From positions 2,356,001 to 2,420,000 of the forward strand of contig NZ_CP109199.1 of NCBI RefSeq assembly GCF_036250065.1: a stretch of DNA of 64,000 nucleotides, written 5' to 3'. The translations under genes were made by a program, and so were the position numbers. Of the stretch, positions 28,624 through 37,755 are shown piece after piece; position 1 is the first letter of the stretch, and the number at the start of each line of letters is the position of its first letter. Below the pieces are notes generated by a model, which was given only the letters and a program-made list of their open reading frames with translations, searched no databases and was not told the DNA's origin. The stretch is from Micromonospora sp. NBC_01699. GTDB taxonomy: Bacteria > Actinomycetota > Actinomycetes > Mycobacteriales > Micromonosporaceae.

Positions 28624-30333
28624 TTGTCGATCCGACCGCCGCTGTTCGACGCGGTGCTGTTCGACCGGGACGGCACGTTGGTGCACGACGTGCCGTACAA
28701 CGGGGACCCGGCGCTGGTCCGACCGGTCAGGGGCGCCCGGCAGGCGCTCGACCGGCTGCGCGCCGCCGGCCTGCGGATCGGCGTGGTCACCAACCAGTCG
28801 GGCCTGGCCAGGGGTCGGTTCAGCCGGCGCGACCTGGAACGGGTCAACGCGCGGGTGGAGGAGCTGCTGGGCCCGTTCGACACCTGGCAGATCTGTCCGC
28901 ACGCCGAGTCGGGCCCCGGGGTGGCCGGCTGTCGCTGCCGCAAGCCGTCACCCGGCATGGTCTCCGACGCCGCCCGCGCCCTCGGCACCACACCGGACCG
29001 ATGTGTCCTGGTCGGAGACATCGGCGCCGACATGACCGCCGCCGGTGCCGCCGGTGCCGCCGGAATCCTGGTCCCGACCCCGCAGACCCGCCCCGAGGAG
29101 ATCGCCTCGGCCCCGGCCGTCGCCGGTGACCTGCCGGGCGCGGTCGACCTCATCCTCCGTCGACAACGACTCGTCGCCGGCCCCGACACCGAGGCCGGTA
29201 GGGGCACCGGGACCGGTCGCGACACCGAGGCTGGCCGGGGCACCGAGGTCGGTGGAGGCGCCGGCCCGCGTCGGCGGAGAGCGCGCTGCGTGCTGGTGGC
29301 CCGGCCCGACTCGGCCGGGGACGTGCTGGTCACCGGGCCGGCGATCCGGGCGGTGGCGGCCGGTGCCGACCGGGTGGTGATGCTCTGCGGCCCGCGCGGA
29401 CGGGCGGCGGCCGAACTGTTGCCCGGCATCGACGAGCTGATCGAGTGGCCGCTGCCGTGGATCGACCCGCAACCGACCCCGGTCGACCGGTCCGAAGTGG
29501 ATCGGCTGACCCGTCGGCTCGCCGAGGTCGGCGCCGACGAGGCGGTCCTGTTCACCTCCTTCCACCAGTCCGCGTTGCCGCTGGCCCTGGTGCTGAGGAT
29601 GGCCGGGGTGGGCCGGATCGCGGCGATCAGCGACGACTACCCGGGCTCGCTGCTGGACGTACGGCACCGGGTGCCGTTGGGCATCCCGGAGACCGAACGC
29701 GCGCTGTCGCTCGCCGCGGCGGCCGGTTTCCCACTGCCCGACGGCGACGATCCGGTGCTCCGGCTGCGCGCCGGGTGCCTGGAGACCGGACCGACCGACG
29801 GCGCACTGGCCGAACCCGGTTACGTGGTGGTCCACCCCGGCTCGTCGGTGGCCGCCCGCGCCTGCCCGCCCGAAATCTGTGCCCGGATCGTGACCGCGCT
29901 CGCCGATGCCGGACACCGGGTGGTGGTCACCGGGGGGCCGGGCGAGGGGGCGCTGAGCGCGCGGGTCGCCGGCCGATCGGGTGTCGACCTCGGCGGCCAG
30001 ACCTCGCTGACCGGCCTCGCCGCGATCATCGCCCGCGCCGGGTGCCTGGTCGTCGGCAACACCGGGCCCGCGCACCTCGCCGCGGCCCTGGGTACGCCCG
30101 TGATCAGCCTCTTCGCCCCGACCGTCTCGTTCGGACAGTGGGGGCCCTACCGGGTGCCCACCGTCCGGCTCGGCGACGCCGCCGCCGGCTGCCGGCACAC
30201 CCGCGCCACCCGCTGCCCGGTGCCCGGCCACCCGTGCCTGTCCCGGGTGGAACCGGACAGCGTGGTCGAGGCCGTCCGGCTGCTCGCCATGGCCACCGCC
30301 GCGACCGAGCTGGTTCCCGGCGGCACCCTATGA
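28624..30333 (+). CDS. Fused HAD-IIIA phosphatase (GmhB-like) and GT9 heptosyltransferase-like protein
   Basis: The 569-residue protein has two parts. Residues 8-180 are a heptose-bisphosphate phosphatase of the GmhB type (AVLFDRDGTLVHDVPYNGDP, VVTNQSGLARG, a Cys/His zinc loop with CPHAESGPGVAGCRCRKPSPG, and VLVGDIGADMTAA). Residues 225-560 are a GT9 glycosyltransferase (VARPDSAGDVLVTGPAIRAV at the start and GNTGPAHLAAALGTP near the end). A Gly/Arg/Thr-rich linker joins them. TTG 28624 has TGAGG five bases upstream and starts the conserved part; a GTG at 28429 would add a 65-residue repetitive tail. It is the first enzyme of a tightly overlapping operon. Confidence 0.85.
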   Translation: MSIRPPLFDAVLFDRDGTLVHDVPYNGDPALVRPVRGARQALDRLRAAGLRIGVVTNQSGLARGRFSRRDLERVNARVEELLGPFDTWQICPHAESGPGVAGCRCRKPSPGMVSDAARALGTTPDRCVLVGDIGADMTAAGAAGAAGILVPTPQTRPEEIASAPAVAGDLPGAVDLILRRQRLVAGPDTEAGRGTGTGRDTEAGRGTEVGGGAGPRRRRARCVLVARPDSAGDVLVTGPAIRAVAAGADRVVMLCGPRGRAAAELLPGIDELIEWPLPWIDPQPTPVDRSEVDRLTRRLAEVGADEAVLFTSFHQSALPLALVLRMAGVGRIAAISDDYPGSLLDVRHRVPLGIPETERALSLAAAAGFPLPDGDDPVLRLRAGCLETGPTDGALAEPGYVVVHPGSSVAARACPPEICARIVTALADAGHRVVVTGGPGEGALSARVAGRSGVDLGGQTSLTGLAAIIARAGCLVVGNTGPAHLAAALGTPVISLFAPTVSFGQWGPYRVPTVRLGDAAAGCRHTRATRCPVPGHPCLSRVEPDSVVEAVRLLAMATAATELVPGGTL

Positions 30334-31307
30334 ACATCCTGCTCTGGCACGTGCACGGCTCCTGGACCACGTCCTTCGTGCACGGCAAGCACCGCTACCT
30401 GGTGCCGGTCACCCCGGACCGGGGCCCGTACGGGTTGGGCCGGGCCCGCACGTACCCCTGGCCGGACACGGTCGAGGAGGTGACCCCGGAGCAACTCGCG
30501 GACGCCGACGTGGACCTGGTGATCCTGCAACGGCCGGAGGAGTTCGAGCTGGCCGGTCAGTGGCTGCGCCGCCCGATCGGCGGCGCGTTGCCGGTGATCT
30601 TCGTCGAGCACAACACGCCCAAGGAGGGCGCGGTGCCGAACAGCCGGCACCCGATGGCCGACCGGGACGACCTGCTGATCGCCCACGTCACCCACTTCAA
30701 CTCGCTGTTCTGGGACACCGGCGGCACCCGGACCACGGTGGTCGAACACGGCATCGTGGACCCGGTCGCGCGCTACACCGGTGAACTCGACCGCCTCGCC
30801 GTCGTGATCAACGAACCGGTACGCCGAGGCCGGGTCACCGGCACCGACCTGCTGCCGCGCTTCGCCGAGATCGCCCCGCTGGACGTGTTCGGCCTGGGGG
30901 TGGCCGGTCTCGGTGACCATCTCGGCCTGCCGGCCGACCGGCTGACCACCCACGACGATCTTCCGCAGAGCCGGATGCAGGCCGAACTCGGCCGGCGTCG
31001 GGCGTACCTGCACCTGTGCCGGTGGACCTCGCTCGGGCTGAGCCTGATCGAGGCGATGTCGATCGGCATGCCGGTGGTCGTACTCGCCGCGACCGAGGCG
31101 GTGGCCGCGGTGCCGCCGGACGCGGGGACGCTCTCCACCAGGGTCGACACCCTCCTGGCGGCGGCGGCCCACCTGATCGAGCAGCCCGCGGCGGCCCACC
31201 GGCTCGGTGTCCGGGCCCGGGAGGCCGCCCGGACCCGGTACGGCCTGGACCGCTTCCTCACCGACTGGGACCGGCTGCTACAGGAGGAGCTATGCGGATC
31301 GCGATGA
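30330..31307 (+). CDS. Glycosyltransferase (GT-B, GT4-like)
   Basis: The 325-residue protein begins MNILLWHVHGSWTTSFVHG and continues with VDLVILQRPEEFELA and VIFVEHNTPKEGAVPN. The C-terminal half has the nucleotide-sugar site of GT-B enzymes, WTSLGLSLIEAMSIGMPVV, with the conserved Glu. Its start codon overlaps the upstream stop (ATGA). The length is short for GT4. It acts with the GT9 enzymes of the operon, probably adding a sugar to the same heptose-containing glycan. The exact donor and acceptor are unknown. Confidence 0.8.
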   Translation: MNILLWHVHGSWTTSFVHGKHRYLVPVTPDRGPYGLGRARTYPWPDTVEEVTPEQLADADVDLVILQRPEEFELAGQWLRRPIGGALPVIFVEHNTPKEGAVPNSRHPMADRDDLLIAHVTHFNSLFWDTGGTRTTVVEHGIVDPVARYTGELDRLAVVINEPVRRGRVTGTDLLPRFAEIAPLDVFGLGVAGLGDHLGLPADRLTTHDDLPQSRMQAELGRRRAYLHLCRWTSLGLSLIEAMSIGMPVVVLAATEAVAAVPPDAGTLSTRVDTLLAAAAHLIEQPAAAHRLGVRAREAARTRYGLDRFLTDWDRLLQEELCGSR

Positions 31308-32509
31308 TCTCGGAGCACGCCAGTCCGCTCGCCACGCTGGGCGGGGAGGATGCCGGTGGGCAGAACACGCACGTCGCGGAGCTCTCCGCCGCGCTGGCCG
31401 CGGCCGGGCACGACGTACGGGTCTACACCCGGCGGGACAGCGCCGACCTGCCCGATCTCGTACGGATGCTGGACGGGGTGGCCGTGGTGCACGTGCCGGC
31501 CGGTCCTGCCGAGCCGATCGTGAAGGACGCGCTGCTGCCGTACATGAAGGAGTTCAGCCGGTGGCTGGTCGCGGCGTGGCGGCGCGACGACTGGGTGCCC
31601 GACGTCGCGCACGCGCACTTCTGGATGAGCGGCCTGGCTGCGATCACCGCCGGCCGGCAGACCGGGGTGCCGGTGGTGCAGACGTACCACGCGCTGGGCA
31701 CGGTCAAGCGGCGGCACCAGGGCGCGGCCGACACCAGCCCGGCCCGCCGGATCGGTTACGAGCGGGCGCTGGGCCGGGCGATGGACCGGGTCATCGCGCA
31801 GAGCCAGGACGAGGTACGCGAACTGGTCCGGATGGGTGTGCCGCAGGACCGGATGGTGGTGGTGCCGTCCGGGGTCAACGTGGAGAACTTCTCCCCGGCC
31901 GGTCCGGTCACCGACCGGCAGCCCGGCCGGGCGCGGGTGCTGACCGTCGGCCGGTTGGTGGAACGCAAGGGCTTCCAGGACGTGATCCGGGCGATGCGCG
32001 CCGTCCCGGACGCCGAGTGTGTGATCGTCGGCGGGCCGCCGGAGGAACTGCTCGGCGAGGACCCGCAGGCCCGCAGGCTTCGGGCGCTGGCCCGCTCGTG
32101 CGGCCTCGCCGACCGGGTACGCCTGGTCGGCGCCGTGCCGCGCGAGGAGATGCCCCGGTGGTACCGGTCGGCGGACGTGCTGGTCGCCGCCCCCTGGTAC
32201 GAACCGTTCGGGCTGACCCCGCTGGAGGCGATGGCCTGCGGGGTACCGGTGATCGGGACCAGGGTCGGCGGGCTGATCGACACGGTGGTCGACGGCCGGA
32301 CCGGTGACCTGGTGCCGCCCCGTGATCCGGGGGCGCTCGGTGCCGCCATCGCCGACCTGCTGGCCGACCGGACCCGCCGGTTCGCCTACGCCCAGGCGGC
32401 CCTGGACCGGGCCCGCCAGCAGTACTCGTGGCGGCGCGCGGCGGCGGAGGTCGGCGGCGTTTACACGGCGGTCAGCGAGGTGCGTCGGCCGAGCGGGGTG
32501 GTGGCCTGA
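31292..32509 (+). CDS. Glycosyltransferase family 4
   Basis: The 405-residue GT-B enzyme starts at ATG 31292 after AGGAGGAG and overlaps the previous gene by 16 bases. The N-terminal GGEDAGGQNTHVAELSAALA is the glycine loop of the sucrose-phosphate-synthase/MshA subgroup. The C-terminal EPFGLTPLEAMACGVPVIG holds the E-x7-E donor-binding motif. It retains configuration and uses a nucleotide-activated sugar. The operon context suggests transfer onto or from heptose residues. Confidence 0.9.
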   Translation: MRIAMISEHASPLATLGGEDAGGQNTHVAELSAALAAAGHDVRVYTRRDSADLPDLVRMLDGVAVVHVPAGPAEPIVKDALLPYMKEFSRWLVAAWRRDDWVPDVAHAHFWMSGLAAITAGRQTGVPVVQTYHALGTVKRRHQGAADTSPARRIGYERALGRAMDRVIAQSQDEVRELVRMGVPQDRMVVVPSGVNVENFSPAGPVTDRQPGRARVLTVGRLVERKGFQDVIRAMRAVPDAECVIVGGPPEELLGEDPQARRLRALARSCGLADRVRLVGAVPREEMPRWYRSADVLVAAPWYEPFGLTPLEAMACGVPVIGTRVGGLIDTVVDGRTGDLVPPRDPGALGAAIADLLADRTRRFAYAQAALDRARQQYSWRRAAAEVGGVYTAVSEVRRPSGVVA

Positions 32510-33339
32510 TGACGTACTCCACCGAGGTGATCGACGCGCACCTCGCCGGTCTGGCCTCGGCCCTGCTGCCGTACCGGCGGGTGGCCGGCGACCTGGCCCG
32601 CTGGGGGGACGAGCTGGCCGACCTGCTCGCCCGGGGCGGGCGGTTGCTGGTCGCCGGCAACGGTGGCAGCGCCGCCGAGGCCCAGCACCTCGCCGCCGAG
32701 CTGGTCGGCAAGCTGCGGGCGGACCGGGCGCCGCTGTCGGCGATCGCGCTCAGCGCGGAGACCTCGTCGCTGACCGCGATCGGCAACGACTACGGCTTCG
32801 AGGAGGTCTTCGCCCGCCAGGTACGGGCGCACGGCCGCCGCGACGACATCCTGCTGCTGCTGTCGACCAGTGGCCGCAGCGCGAACCTGATCCGGGCGGC
32901 CCGCGCCGGTCGGGAGGTGGGGCTGCGCTGCTGGGCGTTCACCGGCCCGGTGCCGAACCCGCTGGCCGAGGTCTGTGCCGAGGTGCTGGCCGTACCGTCG
33001 CCGGATCCGCAGGTGGTGCAGGAACTCCACCTCGTCTCGGCGCACGTGCTCTGCGAGTATGTCGAGCTGGCGCTGCCGACCGCGCTCGGCGTACCGGCCG
33101 GCTATGCCGCGCTGCCGCTGGTCGACCCGACCGTCACGCCGGCCCCGGCCCCGGCCCCGCTGGCCGATCCGCCGCTGGTCGACGCACCGTTGGTCGATTC
33201 CGACCCGATGCTGCCGGAACTGGTCGAGCCGCCGGTGGTGGAGCGGGATCCGGGCGGGTGGCAACCGGGGGAGCACCGGCCGGTGCGGTCCCGGCGTACG
33301 CACAGCCGGGGGCCGAACGGTCGGGCGGGCGGACCGTGA
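32509..33339 (+). CDS. gmhA: SIS-domain isomerase, GmhA-like (sedoheptulose 7-phosphate isomerase)
   Basis: The first 190 residues are a phosphosugar isomerase domain (LLVAGNGGSAAEAQHLAAELVGKL, LLLSTSGRSANLIRAAR, and the late HLVSAHVLCEYVE with the His used in catalysis). GmhA converts sedoheptulose 7-phosphate to D-glycero-D-manno-heptose 7-phosphate. The protein has an extra C-terminal tail of about 85 residues, Pro/Val/Asp-rich with repeats like PPLVDAPLVD, and ending in a basic run; this tail is not part of known GmhA. Start ATG overlaps the upstream stop (TGATG), and the next gene overlaps its end. Confidence 0.9.
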   Translation: MTYSTEVIDAHLAGLASALLPYRRVAGDLARWGDELADLLARGGRLLVAGNGGSAAEAQHLAAELVGKLRADRAPLSAIALSAETSSLTAIGNDYGFEEVFARQVRAHGRRDDILLLLSTSGRSANLIRAARAGREVGLRCWAFTGPVPNPLAEVCAEVLAVPSPDPQVVQELHLVSAHVLCEYVELALPTALGVPAGYAALPLVDPTVTPAPAPAPLADPPLVDAPLVDSDPMLPELVEPPVVERDPGGWQPGEHRPVRSRRTHSRGPNGRAGGP

Positions 33340-34775
33340 CCGGGCGGTTGGTGGTCATCGGCGACACCCTGCTCGACCGCGACGTGGAGGGGGTGGTCAA
33401 CCGGCTCTGCCCGGACTCGCCGGTCCCGGTGCTGGACGAGAGCACCCACGTCGACCGGCCCGGTGGTGCCGGGCTCGCCGCCCTCTTCGCGGTCGGGCAG
33501 GGTTTCGAGGTCGCCCTGGTCACCGCGCTCGCCGACGACGCCGGTGGGGCCCGGTTGAGCAGCCTGCTCACCGCCGCCGGGGTGCACGTGTACGCGCTGC
33601 CGCTGCCCGGTGCCACGCCGGAGAAGATCCGGCTGCGGACCCGTGGCCGGGTGCTGCTGCGACTCGACCGGGGCGGTGCCGCCGGTCCGCCGGGCGAGCC
33701 GAGCGAAGCCGTACTGGAGTTGCTCGCCGGGGCGGCGGCCATCCTGGTCAGCGACTACGGTCGGGGAGTCGCCGCCCAGCCGACCCTGCGGGCGGCACTG
33801 GCGGCGGCCACCGCACCGGTGGTCTGGGACCCGCACCCGCGCGGCCCGGCGGCGGTGCCCGGCGTCCGGCTGGCCTGCCCCAACGAGGTTGAGGTACGCG
33901 AACTGGCCGGCGGTACGCCCGGCGCCTCCCGCCTGATCACCGCGTCTCGGGGGGCGAACGGACTGCGTCAGCGCTGGCGGGTCGGCGCGGTGGCGGTGAC
34001 CCTCGGTGGGGACGGCGCGCTGCTCTGCCACGCCGGCTCGACGCCGCTGGTGGTGCCGTCGCCGACCAGTGCCGACGGGGACACCTGCGGGGCCGGGGAC
34101 CGGTTCGCCGCCGCCGCGACCGTGGCACTGGCCCGTGGCGCGCTGGTGTCCGAGGCGGTGCAGCAGGCGGTCGGCGAGGCGTCCGCGTACGTGGCCGGTG
34201 GGGGAGTGGCGGCTGCCGTACCGGCCCCGGTCGCCGAACCGGTGTCGATCCCCGTTGCCGATGGTGGGCCACGGATCGGTGCGGCGGCGGCCGGTGCGCT
34301 GGTCGCCGAGGTCCGGGCGGCCGGCGGAACGGTGGTCGCCACCGGGGGCTGCTTCGACCTGCTGCACGCCGGACACCTGGCCACCCTGGAGGCGGCCCGC
34401 CGGCTCGGTGACTGCCTGGTCGTCTGCCTCAACTCCGACGCGAGCGTCGCCGGGCTGAAGGGCCCGGACCGCCCCCTGGTCCCGCAGTACGACCGCGGCC
34501 GGCTGCTGGCCGCGCTCGGCTGCGTCGACGCCGTGGTGATCTTCGACGAGTCCACCCCGCACGCGTCCCTGTCCTGGCTGCGACCGGACGTCTGGGTCAA
34601 GGGCGGCGACTACGGCACCGGCGGCGGGGACGAACCGGACCTGCCCGAGGCCGAGATCGTCCACCGCTGGGGTGGGCACACGGTGGTGGTGCCGTACCTC
34701 GACGGTCGGTCCACCACCGGCATGATCGCGCTGGCCCGGACGGCCGCGCGACGCCTGACGGGAGGAGCGCGATGA
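33336..34775 (+). CDS. hldE: Bifunctional heptose kinase/adenylyltransferase (HldE)
   Basis: The 479-residue enzyme has a PfkB-type kinase (about 1-310; HVDRPGGAGLAALFAVGQG, and the active-site DGDTCGAGDRFAAAATVALA) and a cytidylyltransferase-like domain (about 325-470; ATGGCFDLLHAGHLATL with the HxGH motif, LNSDASVAGLKGPDRPL, and VKGGDY). It phosphorylates D-glycero-D-manno-heptose 7-phosphate at C1 and, after dephosphorylation by GmhB, adds AMP to give ADP-heptose. GTG start overlaps the gmhA stop (GTGA). All steps to ADP-D,D-heptose are now present in the operon. Confidence 0.92.
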   Translation: MTGRLVVIGDTLLDRDVEGVVNRLCPDSPVPVLDESTHVDRPGGAGLAALFAVGQGFEVALVTALADDAGGARLSSLLTAAGVHVYALPLPGATPEKIRLRTRGRVLLRLDRGGAAGPPGEPSEAVLELLAGAAAILVSDYGRGVAAQPTLRAALAAATAPVVWDPHPRGPAAVPGVRLACPNEVEVRELAGGTPGASRLITASRGANGLRQRWRVGAVAVTLGGDGALLCHAGSTPLVVPSPTSADGDTCGAGDRFAAAATVALARGALVSEAVQQAVGEASAYVAGGGVAAAVPAPVAEPVSIPVADGGPRIGAAAAGALVAEVRAAGGTVVATGGCFDLLHAGHLATLEAARRLGDCLVVCLNSDASVAGLKGPDRPLVPQYDRGRLLAALGCVDAVVIFDESTPHASLSWLRPDVWVKGGDYGTGGGDEPDLPEAEIVHRWGGHTVVVPYLDGRSTTGMIALARTAARRLTGGAR

Positions 34776-35473
34776 CCGAAACCATGCCCGGCGCGGGTCC
34801 GGCCGTACTGGTCACCGGTGGGTCCAGCGGGCTCGGCGCGGCGGTGGTCACGGCCGTTGCGAAGTCCGGCGGCCGGCCGTACGTGCTGGACCGGCGGGCA
34901 CCCGCCGACGGGGTGCCGTGGGTCGAGTGCGACCTCGCCGACACCCGTGCCGCCGAGCGGGCCACCCGCGAACTCGCCGAGCGGGCCGGTGGGCTCGACG
35001 GGCTGGTGACCGCCGCCGGTGTGGACGTGCCGGGTCGGCTGGTCGACGTGCCCGCCGAAACCTGGGAACGGGTGGTGACGGTGGACCTGCTGGCCACCGC
35101 CGCGGTGATCCGGGCGGCGTTGCCGTACCTGGAACGGTCGCACGGAACGGTGGTCACCGTCGCCTCGACGCTGGGCGTGAAGGCGGTCGGTGACGCGACC
35201 GCGTACTGCGCGGCGAAGTTCGGGGTGGTCGGCTTCACCCGCGCGCTCGCCGCCGAGCTCGCCGGCTCGGTCGGGGTGACGCTGCTGGTGCCGGGCGGGA
35301 TGCGGACGGCCTTCTTCGACGAGCGTACGGAGCAGTACCGGCCGGGCGCCGACGCGGTGCTCAACGACCCGGCGAGTGTGGCGGCCTCGGTGCTGTTCGC
35401 GCTCAGCCAGCCACCCGGCTGCGCGATCCGGGAACTCGTGGTGTGCGCCGAGCGCGAATCGTCGTACCCGTGA
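34772..35473 (+). CDS. SDR family oxidoreductase
   Basis: The 233-residue classical short-chain dehydrogenase has a TGGSSGLGAAV cofactor loop, the NAG-type motif as TAAGVDVPG, catalytic Ser in VASTLGV, and Tyr/Lys in YCAAK. It is far shorter than HldD, the extended SDR that epimerises ADP-heptose, and lacks its C-terminal substrate domain. It may instead reduce or oxidise a sugar or be an unrelated passenger of the operon. It overlaps hldE by four bases (ATGA) and the next gene by GTGA. Confidence 0.9.
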   Translation: MTETMPGAGPAVLVTGGSSGLGAAVVTAVAKSGGRPYVLDRRAPADGVPWVECDLADTRAAERATRELAERAGGLDGLVTAAGVDVPGRLVDVPAETWERVVTVDLLATAAVIRAALPYLERSHGTVVTVASTLGVKAVGDATAYCAAKFGVVGFTRALAAELAGSVGVTLLVPGGMRTAFFDERTEQYRPGADAVLNDPASVAASVLFALSQPPGCAIRELVVCAERESSYP

Positions 35474-36531
35474 TCCTGGTCTTGCGGGCCCTCGGTGTCG
35501 GCGACCTGGCGACCGCGGTCCCGGCGCTGCGTGGCCTGCGCGCCGCGTTCCCGGACCGGACCCTGGCGCTGGCCGCGCCGGTCTGGCTGGAGCCGCTGGT
35601 CGACCTGGTCGGCGGGGTCGACCGGCTGGTGCCGACGGATGGCCTGGAGGGGGTCGAGTGGCCGGGGCCGGCGCCGCACTGGGCGGTGAACCTGCACGGG
35701 CGCGGGCCGCGTTCGCATCGGCTGCTCCAGGCCGCCGGCCCGGAGCGGCTGTGCGCGTTCCACAACGAGGAGGCGGACCACACCGACGGTCCGCCGTGGT
35801 CGGCCGACGAGCACGAGGTGGACCGTTGGTGCCGGCTTCTCGACTGGTACGACGTCCCGAGCGACCCGACCGACCTGTCCCTGCGCCGGCCCAGCCCGCA
35901 CCGGGTGCCGGTCGGCGTGACGGTGGTCCACCCCGGCGCCAAGATCGCGGCGAAGCGCTGGTCACCGGGCCGGTTCGCGGCGGTCGCCCGTGAACTGGGC
36001 CGGTCCGGTCACCGGGTGGTGGTCACCGGCTCCGCCGCCGAACGTGACCTGGCCGAACAGGTCGCCCACCGGGCCGGTCTGCCCGGCACCGCCGTGCTCG
36101 CCGGCCGGCTCGACCTGTCCGGGTTGGCCGCGGTGGTAGCGCACAGCCGGCTCGTGGTCAGCGCCGACACCGGCGTCGCGCACCTGGCCACCGCGTACGG
36201 CATCCCGTCGGTGGTGCTGTTCGGCCCGGTCCGCCCCGAGCACTGGGGTCCGCCCGTCGACCGCCCCTGGCACCGCGCCCTCTGGGCGGCGGCCCTGGCC
36301 GAATCCGCTCCCGATACCGGCTCTGAGCTGCCGGAACTTGATCCCGAGGTGCCGGACTCGGTGCCGGTCGAGGGCGACAGCGAACGGTTCCGGCCCCACC
36401 CGACGCTGGCCGCGATCGGGATCGAACAGGTGCTCGCCGCCGTGGACGAGGTCGACCACGTCCGACCGGTACGGACGGCGGGGGCGACGTCGCGAGCGGT
36501 GGCCCGGGACCGCCATGCGATTGCGACGTAG
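35470..36531 (+). CDS. GT9 glycosyltransferase (heptosyltransferase-like)
   Basis: The 353-residue protein starts at GTG 35470 (VILVLRALGVGDLATAVPALRGLRAAFP), the usual GT9 opening, with the ADP-heptose site in VVHPGAKIAAKRWSPGRF and SADTGVAHLATAYGIPSVVLFG. The pattern matches heptosyltransferases WaaC/WaaF. The C-terminal 60 residues form a low-complexity tail rich in Asp, Glu and Pro. It is the second GT9 of the operon, so at least two heptose transfers may occur. The acceptor in this monoderm is unknown. Confidence 0.9.
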   Translation: MILVLRALGVGDLATAVPALRGLRAAFPDRTLALAAPVWLEPLVDLVGGVDRLVPTDGLEGVEWPGPAPHWAVNLHGRGPRSHRLLQAAGPERLCAFHNEEADHTDGPPWSADEHEVDRWCRLLDWYDVPSDPTDLSLRRPSPHRVPVGVTVVHPGAKIAAKRWSPGRFAAVARELGRSGHRVVVTGSAAERDLAEQVAHRAGLPGTAVLAGRLDLSGLAAVVAHSRLVVSADTGVAHLATAYGIPSVVLFGPVRPEHWGPPVDRPWHRALWAAALAESAPDTGSELPELDPEVPDSVPVEGDSERFRPHPTLAAIGIEQVLAAVDEVDHVRPVRTAGATSRAVARDRHAIAT

Positions 36532-37495
36532 CGATCCGGCCACCCCCGGGTACGGGCGCCGCCGTCGTGGTCGCGGTGTGAGCTTCGTGGATCCGGGTGG
36601 TCGGCCGATCCGCGACCGGGACGAGCTGGAGCGGTTGCGGGGACTGGTGATCCCGCCCGCGTGGCGGGACGTCTGGATCTGCCCGCACCCGGCCGGGCAC
36701 ATCCAGGCCACGGGTATCGACGCCGCCGGCCGCAAGCAGTACCTCTACCACCCGCTGTGGCGGATCCGGCAGGACGAGGCGAAGTTCGACCACGTACTGG
36801 AGGTGGCCGCCCGGTTGCCGGTGCTCCGGGAGCGGGTCGGCACCGACCTGGCCGGGCGCGGGCTGGGCCGGGAACGGGTGCTGGCCACGGTGGCGAGCCT
36901 GCTCGACTCCGGCACCTTCCGGATCGGCAGCGACCAGTACGCGGCCGGCGACGACCCCACCTTCGGCGTCGCCACGCTCCGCCCCGAACACACCCGTGCC
37001 CGGCGCGGCTGCGTGGTGTTCGAGTTCCCGGCCAAGGGCGGTATCGCGCGGGTGCAGCGGATCGACGACCCCGGCCTCTGTGCGGTGCTGCGGGACCTGC
37101 GCAACCGGCGGCGCGACGCGGATCGGCTGTTCGGCTACTGGGACGGCCACGGCTGGCGGGACGTACGCAGCGACGAGATCAACGAGTATCTGCGGGCGGC
37201 CAGTGGTGGCGAGATGACCGCGAAGGACTTCCGCACCTGGCACGCGACTTTGCGCACATCACGGGCGTTGGCGCGGCTGGGGCCGGAGCGGTCGGAGACG
37301 AGGCGCAAGCGGGTGGTCGCCGGGGTCATGCGCGAGGTGGCTGAGCTGCTCGGCAACACCCCGGCCGTGGCCCGAGCGTCGTACGTGGACCCGAGGCTGA
37401 TCGACCGCTACCACGACGGCCAGACGGTCGAGATCGACCCCACCGCCCCACCCGAGGCGATCGAGCGAGCGGTTATCAACTTCCTGTCGGAGTGA
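36515..37495 (+). CDS. DNA topoisomerase IB
   Basis: The 326-residue poxvirus/eukaryote-like type IB topoisomerase is common in actinobacteria. It relaxes supercoils through a 3'-phosphotyrosyl bond; the nucleophile is Tyr290 in ASYVDPRLIDRY. Other active-site residues lie in KQYLYHPLWR, RIGSDQYA, KGGI and TWHATL. The start ATG lies inside the end of the GT9 gene, so it is read through from the heptose operon. The last 120 bases are duplicated, in decayed form, 5.2 kb downstream at 42602-42755, which marks this 3' end as an insertion boundary. Confidence 0.93.
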   Translation: MRLRRSDPATPGYGRRRRGRGVSFVDPGGRPIRDRDELERLRGLVIPPAWRDVWICPHPAGHIQATGIDAAGRKQYLYHPLWRIRQDEAKFDHVLEVAARLPVLRERVGTDLAGRGLGRERVLATVASLLDSGTFRIGSDQYAAGDDPTFGVATLRPEHTRARRGCVVFEFPAKGGIARVQRIDDPGLCAVLRDLRNRRRDADRLFGYWDGHGWRDVRSDEINEYLRAASGGEMTAKDFRTWHATLRTSRALARLGPERSETRRKRVVAGVMREVAELLGNTPAVARASYVDPRLIDRYHDGQTVEIDPTAPPEAIERAVINFLSE

Positions 37496-37755
37496 ATGCG
37501 AAACGCGGCCGAGCTCATCCGGACGGGGGCGGCGAGCTGAGTGCCGTGGCGTGCACGATCGCGTTGAGTGGCACACCGGCCAGACTTGACTGGCTGACCG
37601 CCGACCCGGCAGGCCAGCCATGTTGCGCCTATAAGAACCATTTCGACCCGATTCACACCTAGTCGAAATGCCGGCATCGTTCCACAGATCGTGTCTGAAT
37701 CAAAAAGCTGAGGGATTGTCGGACTCGACGTGCGATCTACTCTCCTTCATCCGCA

